This document shows, one piece after another, positions 1 through 6,100 of a stretch of 6,904 bases of DNA. Position 1 is the first letter of the stretch, and every line of letters begins with the position of its first letter. The notes under the pieces were generated by a model. The model made no database searches, was not told where the DNA came from, and worked only from the letters and a program-made list of their open reading frames with translations. The position numbers and the translations under genes are program-made. The DNA is from Spirochaetaceae bacterium. GTDB taxonomy: Bacteria; Spirochaetota; Spirochaetia; Treponematales; Breznakiellaceae. The stretch spans positions 1-6,904 of the forward strand of contig JAITHR010000264.1 in NCBI GenBank assembly GCA_031279895.1. The letters run 5' to 3'.

Positions 1-650
1 CCGACCCCGACGTTCACTAATCCGGCCTCCGCGCCGCCTAATCCCGCCTCTATGCGACACAATCACGCCCCGAAGCGACACAATCACGCCCCGAAGCGAC
101 ACAACCGCGCCCGCAAGCCACACAACCGCGCCCGCAAGCCACACAACCGCGCCTCCAAGCGACCTACCCGCGTCTCTACGTCGCGTAGACCGGCTCCTCC
201 TTTAACTGATTTTGACTCGCGTTTATATGTTTCCGACTCGCGTACAGCTGTTTCCGACTCCCGTTTAGTTAAATCCGACTCTGCTTTAGCTAAATCCGAC
301 TCCCGTTTAGTTATACGCGGGTCTGCTTTAGCTACATCTGAGTCCGCCTTATGGAGACGGGACTCCGCTTTACGTGTTTTTGCCTCGGAAAGAGTTCTTT
401 TTACTTTGCGGACAGTTATGCGCGACTCCGAGAAACGTGTCCGCGAGTCGCAGGTAACTACTTCCGCACCGCACGTAGCTACTTCTACACCGCAAGAATG
501 TCCTTTAGCTTCAGAAGAATGTCCTTTTGCTCCGGGGGAACGTTCCTTTGCCCCGGAGGAACGTTCCTTAGACTCGGAAATAACTCGTATAGTACGCCGT
601 TTAACGCGATACGTCGCTGTTTTGTACCGTTTGGTGTCGTATTTCGCACC
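1..650 (+). repeat. 21-bp tandem repeat array, forward arm
   Basis: Some thirty consecutive 21-bp units run without a single insertion or deletion, for example units beginning at 55, 76, 97, 118, 139, 160, 181, 202, 223, 244, 265 and 286, and so on every 21 bp to 643. Units at 55-75 and 76-96 are identical. Units at 97-159 differ from them by a few bases. Units between about 200 and 640 have diverged strongly and are richer in A and T, but keep the phase and recurrent words such as TTAGTT, TTAGCT and CCGACTC. Positions 13-54 already fit two more units, so the array begins before the window. A period of 21 bp equals seven codons and also about two turns of B-DNA. The family is not one I recognise by name. 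Confidence 0.93.
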
Positions 651-657
651 GCCCTAA
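1..657 (+). CDS. Possible partial ORF of degenerate heptapeptide repeats (doubtful gene)
   Basis: One frame is open from the window edge to TAA at 655-657 (218 codons visible, first internal ATG at 52). Because the DNA period is 21 bp, the translation is a seven-residue repeat: RHNHAPK, RHNRARK and PHNRASK early on, then LVKSDSA, LAKSDSR and LATSESA, then ECPFAPG and ERSFAPE. There is no signal peptide or membrane segment in view, no recognisable domain, and no visible start region. An uninterrupted frame over such diverged units is compatible with coding selection. A stop-free repeat that never shifts phase would also remain open by construction. The base and codon composition drifts along the frame, which argues against ordinary coding. 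I do not recognise a family and assign no function. Confidence 0.25.
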   Translation, partial: PTPTFTNPASAPPNPASMRHNHAPKRHNHAPKRHNRARKPHNRARKPHNRASKRPTRVSTSRRPAPPLTDFDSRLYVSDSRTAVSDSRLVKSDSALAKSDSRLVIRGSALATSESALWRRDSALRVFASERVLFTLRTVMRDSEKRVRESQVTTSAPHVATSTPQECPLASEECPFAPGERSFAPEERSLDSEITRIVRRLTRYVAVLYRLVSYFAPP

Positions 658-682
658 GCGGTCGCTGTCCGCTTGGAGGCGG
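649..682. other. Hairpin at the point where the 21-bp array inverts
   Basis: CCGCCCTAAGCGG (649-661) and CCGCTTGGAGGCGG (669-682) are near-perfect reverse complements around a 7-base centre (662-668). This is exactly the switch point between the forward and inverted arms, so the structure is most simply the junction of an inverted duplication. The same palindrome contains the stop codon of the forward open frame (655-657). Confidence 0.6.
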
Positions 683-923
683 ATTTAGGTGGCCTGGGAG
701 TGCGGTTAGGTCGATTCGGGGCGGAATTGCGTAGCCTGAGAGTACGGTTAGGTCGCTTCGGGGCGGAGTTGTATGGCCTGGGGGCGCGGTTAGGTGGCCT
801 GGGAGTGCGGTTAGGTCGATTCGGGGCGGGATTTGCTGACCTGGGAGTGCGGTTGGGTCGCTTCGGGGCGCGGTTAGGTGGCCTGGGAGTGCGGAGACGG
901 TATGCGGGCGGGGACTGCTTAGG
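669..923 (-). repeat. 21-bp tandem repeat array, inverted arm
   Basis: About eleven to twelve units of the same family lie in the opposite orientation, starting near 672, 693, 714, 735, 756, 777, 798, 819, 840, 861 and 882. On the + strand they contain CTTCGGGGCG and GCGGTTAGGTCG, whose reverse complements (CGCCCCGAAG, CGACCTAACCGC) match the forward units at 55-159. Several units alternate as a 42-bp dimer: CCTGGGAGTGCGGTTAGG followed by ATTCGGGGCGG or CTTCGGGGCGG. This arm is more uniform than the middle of the forward arm, suggesting recent duplication. The register fades after about 902-923. Confidence 0.88.
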
Positions 924-934
924 GTCGGCGCAAG

Positions 935-1075
935 GCGGGAAGCTTATGGAACAGCCGGAGGCTGCGCGAAGCGTAGCCGCGCCTATGCAGCAACCAGCCC
1001 CCTAAACGGACACGGTGTTGCACCACTCGGAAACAATGGGCGGCCATGCTGAAACAGCCGGAGGCTGCGGCGGAG
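935..1075 (+). repeat. Modular triloop-hairpin repeat, copy A (forward)
   Basis: This copy contains the hairpin CAGCC-GGA-GGCTG twice (952-964 and 1055-1067). The alternative hairpin GGCTGCG-CGAAG-CGTAGCC overlaps the first (960-978). The core GGTG-TTG-CACC is at 1014-1024 and is followed by the conserved GGCGGCCATGCTGAAA word. Positions 935-985 are the reverse complement of 6742-6792 with two mismatches, so copy A pairs with the last element of cluster C. It ends in a short run of GGCTGCGGCGGA-like words and leads straight into the leader of the channel gene. Confidence 0.88.
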
Positions 1076-1123
1076 GCTGCGGCGCTGCCGGTGGGGTTTA
1101 CATTGGGGGGGCGGGGGGTATAG
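1046..1123 (+). other. Possible upstream mini-ORF (25 codons) formed by the repeat
   Basis: An ATG in the repeat word GGCCATGCTGAAA opens a 25-codon frame beginning MLKQPEAAAEAAALP, running through the G-tract and ending in TAG at 1121-1123. A second in-frame TAG lies at 1127-1129. The frame is the same as that of the channel gene, whose ATG follows 9 bases after the first stop. No good Shine-Dalgarno sequence precedes the mini-ORF, so translation is unproven. If used, it could couple translation to the channel gene. Confidence 0.2.
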
Positions 1124-1125
1124 GG
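1093..1125 (+). promoter_or_regulatory. G-tract leader of the channel gene, possible G-quadruplex
   Basis: The run reads GGGG (1093-1096), G7 (1105-1111), C, G6 (1113-1118), TATA, GGG (1123-1125), ending 7 bases before the channel ATG. It satisfies the usual G-quadruplex pattern on the coding strand. The G7 and G6 homopolymers are also prone to slipped-strand length change. AGGG at 1122-1125, spaced 7 bases from the ATG, is the best ribosome-binding candidate and lies inside the structure. No -10 or -35 boxes could be called. Confidence 0.45.
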
Positions 1126-1132
1126 TTAGGTC

Positions 1133-2533
1133 ATGCTGGGTATTATCAATTCGTTGTTCAGTCCCCTGTGGCGGGGGCTTGGGTTCGGGGGGCTTTGGGT
1201 AGGGCGTCTCAACACGGCGCTGGCGGGGCTTGTTTTTCTGTTGGGTATTCTTCTTACGGCGAAGCTTTCGTCCGTGCTGTTTCCCCTTCTCGTTCATTAC
1301 ATTGTCAAAAACACCAAGACCCTGTGGGACGACTTTCTTGAGGAGGCGCATTTTTTCCGGCGCCTCTCCCGTCTTTTTCCGGCTCTGGCGGCGTACCTTC
1401 TTGCGCCGTCGTTTCTGAGCCTTGACACGGAGGGCGCGGATTTTGTTCGCAGGCTGGTCATGGCCTATGCCGCGCTTATGACGGCCCACACTGCCGCGGC
1501 GTTTTTTGACGGGGTACACCTTATTTATCAGGGGAGCGCGCCGGAGATTGCCAAGCGCCGTCCGATTAAGGGATACCTTCAGCTTGTTAAGGTGTTTCTC
1601 TATCTGGTGGGGGTTATTTTTGCGGGTACGACCCTGGCGGACGTGTCGCCTGTGGGGATGTTAAGCGGGCTGGGGGCCATGAGTGCGGTGCTGCTCCTTA
1701 TTTTCAAGGACGCTATTCTGGGGTTTGTTTCCAGTATGCAGCTTGCGTCGAACGATATGGTTCGTATCGGGGACTGGATAGAGATGCCCAAGTACGACGC
1801 CGACGGCACGGTGATTGACGTGACCCTCCAGTCCGTAAAGGTGCGGAACTGGGACAACACCATTACGGCCATTCCGATTTACGCGCTTGTGTCGGACAGT
1901 TTCAAGAACTGGCGGGGCATGAGTGATTCCGAGGGCCGCCGCATCAAGCGCTCGATTTTTCTTGACATCCGCTCCGTGCGGTTTCTCGACGCCGGGGAAA
2001 TCCGGCGGCTGTCGGGCATACCGGCGCTGTCGGCCTATATGACGCGCAAGATGGCGGAGATAGGCGCGTACAATAAGGACAACGGGATTCCCGAAGACGA
2101 TTACGTTTCCGGGCGGCACCTTACCAATCTGGGCACCTATCGCGCCTATACGGAGCTGTACCTCGCGGCGCTGCCCCAGACCGCGAAGAACCTGACCGTT
2201 ATGGCGCGGTACCTCCAGCCCGGGGAAAACGGTCTCCCCCTTGAGCTGTACCTTTTCAGTTCCGATAAGGCGTGGGTTGACTACGAGCATATTCAGGCGG
2301 ACATTATGGACCACCTCCTGGCGATTATGCCCCAGTTCGGCCTGCGGGTGTTCCAGCGCCCCTCCGGAAGCGACCTCGCAGCCTCCGGCCCGCCGGCGGC
2401 GGGTGGCACAGCCTCCGGCTGTTTTAAACAGCGTCTTGCGGAGCGGCCCGTCTCCGACGGTTCCATAAGCGCCGTCTCCGACGGTTCCATAAGCGTCCTG
2501 CGAAGCGGCTCAAAGCCGGCTGCGACTGATTAG
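1133..2533 (+). CDS. YbdG-type (MscS superfamily) mechanosensitive channel
   Basis: The 466-residue inner-membrane protein is predicted to open under membrane tension and release solutes during hypo-osmotic shock. Hydrophobic segments lie near residues 28-58, 78-95, 107-132 and 147-169. The pore-lining helix follows at about 173-204, with the Gly/Ala-rich stretch SGLGAMSAVLLLIF running into FKDAILGF. The MscS beta domain follows at about 205-265, with NDMVRIGDWIEMPKYDADG, VRNWDNTITAIP and SDSFKNWRGMSDS. From memory these are close to E. coli YbdG (about 415 residues). A C-terminal alpha/beta domain runs to about residue 412. Residues from about 413 to the end are not family sequence: they are encoded by inverted copies of the modular repeat. 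The start at 1133 is chosen because the upstream in-frame codons include two stops (1121, 1127), and AGGG sits 7 bases ahead. Family assignment is firm; the physiological trigger is inferred. Confidence 0.9.
   Translation: MLGIINSLFSPLWRGLGFGGLWVGRLNTALAGLVFLLGILLTAKLSSVLFPLLVHYIVKNTKTLWDDFLEEAHFFRRLSRLFPALAAYLLAPSFLSLDTEGADFVRRLVMAYAALMTAHTAAAFFDGVHLIYQGSAPEIAKRRPIKGYLQLVKVFLYLVGVIFAGTTLADVSPVGMLSGLGAMSAVLLLIFKDAILGFVSSMQLASNDMVRIGDWIEMPKYDADGTVIDVTLQSVKVRNWDNTITAIPIYALVSDSFKNWRGMSDSEGRRIKRSIFLDIRSVRFLDAGEIRRLSGIPALSAYMTRKMAEIGAYNKDNGIPEDDYVSGRHLTNLGTYRAYTELYLAALPQTAKNLTVMARYLQPGENGLPLELYLFSSDKAWVDYEHIQADIMDHLLAIMPQFGLRVFQRPSGSDLAASGPPAAGGTASGCFKQRLAERPVSDGSISAVSDGSISVLRSGSKPAATD
2379..2518 (-). 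repeat. Modular hairpin repeat inside the 3' end of the channel gene
   Basis: This stretch holds a broken CAGCCTCCGGC, then CCCGCC-GGC-GGCGGG (2389-2403) with its characteristic GTGGCACA flank, CAGCC-TCC-GGCTG (2409-2421), and CCGTC-TCC-GACGG twice (2448-2460, 2472-2484). A further triloop hairpin, CGGCT-CAA-AGCCG, lies at 2506-2518. Loops read TCC, so the orientation is opposite to cluster B. The two CCGTC hairpins lie in an exact 24-bp tandem duplication (2448-2495) with the tail TTCCATAAGCG, which also occurs at the outer end of cluster C and inverted in copy A. All of it is translated as the last ~50 residues of the channel. Confidence 0.85.
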
Positions 2534-2545
2534 GGGCGCGGCGTG

Positions 2546-2578
2546 GTAAGCGGCGGGGCGCAACGGCGCGGCGCTTAC
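2546..2578 (+). terminator. GC-rich hairpin just after the channel stop, weak terminator candidate
   Basis: GTAAGCG (2546-2552) pairs with CGCTTAC (2572-2578), with additional GCGC/GCGC pairing inside. It lies 12 bases after the stop codon, where a terminator would be expected. There is no T-tract after the stem (AAATTAG follows), so a classical intrinsic terminator is not supported. RNA 3' end protection is an equally good reading. Confidence 0.3.
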
Positions 2579-2582
2579 AAAT

Positions 2583-3111
2583 TAGCGGAGGCTGCGCGAG
2601 AGCGTAGCCGCGCCTCAACAGCAACCAGCGAAGTAAACGGACAAGGTGTTGCACCGTTCGGAAATAACAGGCAGCCATGTTTGAAGCCGTCGGAGACGGG
2701 CCGCGCCTAAGCAGCAAACAGTGAAGTAAACGGACAAGGTGTTGCACTCTTATGAATCAACAAGCGGCCATGTTGTGCCACCCGCCGCCGGCGGGGTGTT
2801 GCACCGTTCGGAAACAACAGGCGGCCATGCTGAAACAGCCGGAGGCTGCGCGAAGCGTAGCCGCGCCTCAACAGTAAACAGCGAAGTAAACGGACAAGGT
2901 GTTGCACCGTTCGGAAACAACAGGCGGCCATACTGAAACAGCCGGAGGCTGCGCGAGAGCGTAGCCGCGCCTGGGCAGCACTGACTCGCCCAACGGACAA
3001 GGTGTTGCACCGTTCGGAAACAACAGGCGGCCATGTTGTGCCACCCGCCGCCGGCGGGGTGTTGCACTATTTTGAAACAACAAGCGGCCATGCTGAAGCC
3101 GTCGGAGACGG
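2583..3111 (+). repeat. Modular triloop-hairpin repeat, cluster B (six cores, forward)
   Basis: Six copies of the core GGTGTTGCAC start at 2645, 2738, 2795, 2898, 3001 and 3058. An incomplete unit lies before the first. Core-to-core distances are 93, 57, 103, 103 and 57 bp. After each core come a spacer, CAACA and GGCGGCCATG, then one of three interchangeable hairpins. These are CAGCC-GGA-GGCTG (2836-2848, 2939-2951), CCGTC-GGA-GACGG (2687-2699, 3099-3111) and CCCGCC-GCC-GGCGGG (2781-2795, 3044-3058). The first type is followed by GCGAAGCGTAGCCGCGCC and a linker ending AAACGGACAA. The third type leads directly to the next core, which makes the short 57-bp unit. Positions 2764-2804 and 3027-3067 are identical. 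Short open frames here on both strands are repeat translations, not convincing genes. The cluster fills the whole gap before mfd, so any mfd leader RNA would consist of it. Confidence 0.92.
3104..3107 (+). promoter_or_regulatory. Shine-Dalgarno of mfd inside the last repeat hairpin
   Basis: GGAG at 3104-3107 sits 6 bases before ATG at 3114. Three of its four bases form the loop, and the last begins the 3' arm, of the repeat hairpin CCGTC-GGA-GACGG (3099-3111). This decides the start at 3114 over the in-frame ATGs at 3033 and 3090, which lie within repeat sequence, and over 3132, which has no comparable site. Folding of the 5-bp stem would partly occlude the site. Confidence 0.65.
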
Positions 3112-3113
3112 GT

Positions 3114-6100
3114 ATGAGTGGTTCTTTGATTATGCGTAAAGCCGCCGCGTCCGCGCCTGTGGCACAGGCTCTGGCGGCTTTTAAGGAAAACCGGTTCCCT
3201 CTGGAACTTGACGGCGCGGAAGGCTCCCTTTCGGCGGTGATAATCGCATCCTGCTTCAGGATGCGCAAAGGCGCGTTTCTCGTGGTGGTTCCCACCGAAG
3301 TCGAGGCCGAATCCATGGCTTCGGACTTGAGATCCCTGGGCGCGCCTGCGGCGGTGCTTCCCTGGTGGGGCGCGATGCCCTACCGTCCGATGGCGCCCGG
3401 GTCGCCGGTGTTCGGAGAGCGGGCGCATATACTATCAGCTCTGGCGCTGGGGCATGACCGTATTGTCGTGGCCTCGGAACGGGCATTTCTCACGCCCCTG
3501 CCGCCGCCTGAGTATATGCGAAGCCTCCTTATAACCCTTAAGACCGGAGACGCGACGGACAGCGCGGCGCTGGCGCTTTCTTTGACGGGCTTGGGGTATA
3601 CCAGAGTGCCGAGCGTGCAGATGCCCGGGGAGTTCGCCCTTCGGGGGGAGGTGCTTGACCTGTACGGCGCCGGGGATGACAACGCCTACCGCGTGCTTTT
3701 TGATTTTAATACCATAGGCGCCATTAAGCGCTTCAACCCCCTTGACCAGAGCGGCCTTGAGAAGACGCCGGAAGTGCTCCTCTGCCCCCGCAAAGAGGTG
3801 GTCTGGAGCGACGGCCTTATCGAGCGCCTCGGACGGAACCTTGCGCGCTTCGAGGAGTTCTCCGGCAAAGAGGCGGCGGTGCTTACGGAGCTCTCCGCAC
3901 GGCGGGAATTCGCCGGAGAGGAGTATTTTTTCTCCCTGGCGTTTGAAAAACCCGCGACCCTCCCTGAGTACCTTGGAGACCGCGGCGTCGTGTATTACGG
4001 CGAAGTCGAGCGGCTTGAGAACGCGCAGGAAGCTCTGGAACGGGAACACGAGAACCGCTACCGCAAGGCGGTGCGGGAAATGGCCGTGCCGAAGCCGGAG
4101 CGGATACTCCTTGCGATGGCGGACCTTTTCAACCGGACCGCGCGCCGCGTCTCGTTTCTCACCATGCGCGGGCCCGCACCCTTTCAAAAGCACGAAAAGA
4201 GCCGCCGGATTTCCCTGAACGCCGACCCGCCCCGCAGTTTCTTCGGCAATATAACCTACCTCAAGGAAGAGTTCGCGGCGCTTTCCGCGCAGAACTGGGA
4301 GATCCTCATCGCCTCGGAAACGGAAGCCCAGGCCGGACGGATTGCCGGTCTTTTGAAAGAGGAGCCGGTGTCCGTGTCGGCGCTGCCCCTGTCCGCGGGG
4401 TTCGCCCTACCGGATACCGGATTTATGGTGGTGCAGGAAAACGAGATATTTGGCCGGCGCAAGCGGGCGCCCAGATCCCTTAAAACCGTGCGGAGCGCGG
4501 CTATCGATACCTTTGTGGAGCTTAATACCGGTGATTATGTGGTACACGTCAACCACGGCATCGGGATTTTCAAGGGCATCGAGCGTATTCACGCCCTGGG
4601 GCATGAGCGGGATTACGTGAAACTGGAGTACCTCAACGAAGAGGTGGTATTCGTGCCGATTGAGCAGGTTAATCTGGTACAGCGGTATATCGGGAACGAG
4701 GGATCCCCGCCGCGCATTGACAAGCTCGGTTCCAAAAGCTGGGAAAACCGCAAAAACAGAGCGGCCCGGGGGGTGGAGGAGCTTGCGACGCGGCTTATCG
4801 ACCTCTATTCCAAACGGAAGGCCAGTCAGGGCTTCTCGTTTCCGCCGGACGACGATCTCCAGGCCATGTTTGAGGCGGCCTTTCCCTTTGAGGATACGGA
4901 AGACCAGATCCGGTGCGTGGAAGAGATAAAAGCGGACATGGAAAGCCCGTACCCGATGGACAGGCTCGTGTGCGGGGACGTGGGCTACGGCAAGACGGAA
5001 GTGGCGGTGCGCGCCTGTTTCAAAGCGGTTATGGGGGGCAGGCAGGCGGTGTTTCTCGCGCCGACCACGATACTCGCGGAGCAGCACTTCGAGAACTTTC
5101 AGGAGCGCTTCTCCCGTTTCCCCGTGCGTATCGCCATGCTCTCGCGCCTTGTTGACCGCAAGGAAACGGTCAAAACCCTCGAAGAGCTGAGCCGCGGCGC
5201 GGTTGATATACTGGTGGGAACCCATCGGGTCATTCAGAAAGACGTGCGTTTCAAGAACCTGGGGCTTATGGTGATTGACGAGGAACAGCGGTTCGGCGTG
5301 AAAGACAAAGAGCGGCTTAAGGAACTCAAAACCAACGTGGACTGCCTCTCCCTCAGCGCCACCCCCATTCCCCGCACCCTGCACATGAGCCTCCTTAAGA
5401 TTCGGGACATGAGCCTTTTGGCCACCCCGCCGCAGAACAGGCATCCGATTGAGACTACCGTCGAGGAGTATAGCGAGGAGCGGCTCGCCTCTGCCATACG
5501 CCGGGAAGCCGAGCGCGGGGGGCAGGTGTTTTACCTCCATAACCGCATCGAGAGCCTTGGGGACACGCGGCGGGCCATAGAGCGGCTCGTGCCGGAGATG
5601 CTCGTTGACTGCGCCCACGGCCAGATGGACCCGCGGGACCTTGAGGATGTGATGCACCGGTTTGTACACGGCGGGTTTCACGTCCTGGTTTCCACCACGA
5701 TTATCGAAAACGGCATTGATATTCCCAACGTGAACACCATTATTATTGATCGGGCGGACATCTACGGTGTTTCCCAGCTCTACCAGCTGCGGGGGCGGGT
5801 GGGGCGATCCGATCGGGTGGCCTACGCCTACCTCTTTTATCCGCGGGACATCGCGCTCTCCGAGGTTGCCATGAAGCGTTTGCAGGTGATTTCGGATTTT
5901 ACGGAGCTGGGGTCCGGCTTTAAGATTGCCATGAAGGACATGGAGATACGGGGCGCGGGCAACCTGTTGGGACGGGAGCAGTCCGGCGATATGTATGCGG
6001 TGGGGTTTGAGTTTTACCTTAAGCTTCTTGACGAGGCGGTGCGGCGCCTTGAGGACGCGGACTATGAGACGGAAACCGAGACCCTCCTTGACCTTGAATA

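Noticed and set aside
681..880. Telomere-like TTAGG words in the inverted arm
   Set aside because: They recur only because of the 21-bp unit and are not in a short 6-7 bp tandem.
673..1005. Open frame on the + strand across the inverted arm, with Leu/Gly/Arg-rich repeats (VRLGRFGA)
   Set aside because: It begins with TTG without a ribosome-binding site, reads the repeat in the opposite sense to the left arm, and runs on into copy A. A stop-free 21-bp period explains it.
2645..3067. CRISPR-like regular repeats
   Set aside because: The sequences between cores are themselves repeated modules rather than unique spacers, the spacing is 57 or 103 bp, and no cas gene is present.
2738..3073. Promoter in cluster B from TTGCAC with TATGAA or TATTTT nearby
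   Set aside because: The elements are not at a 16-18 base spacing and belong to the repeat core, so no promoter can be called.
3033..3113. Longer mfd reading frame starting at 3033
   Set aside because: The extra 27 codons are pure repeat sequence with no Shine-Dalgarno at 3033. The ATG at 3114 has GGAG at ideal spacing, and the product then has the usual Mfd length.
2707..3428. Several minus-strand frames over cluster B with Cys/Arg-rich translations such as MAACCFRTVQHLVR
   Set aside because: They are translations of the repeat units and run on into antisense mfd. No start signals or family features were seen.
4407..5681. 424-codon open frame antisense to mfd
   Set aside because: It is wholly inside the well-supported mfd gene, in GC-rich sequence where antisense frames stay open, and its translation shows no recognisable domain.
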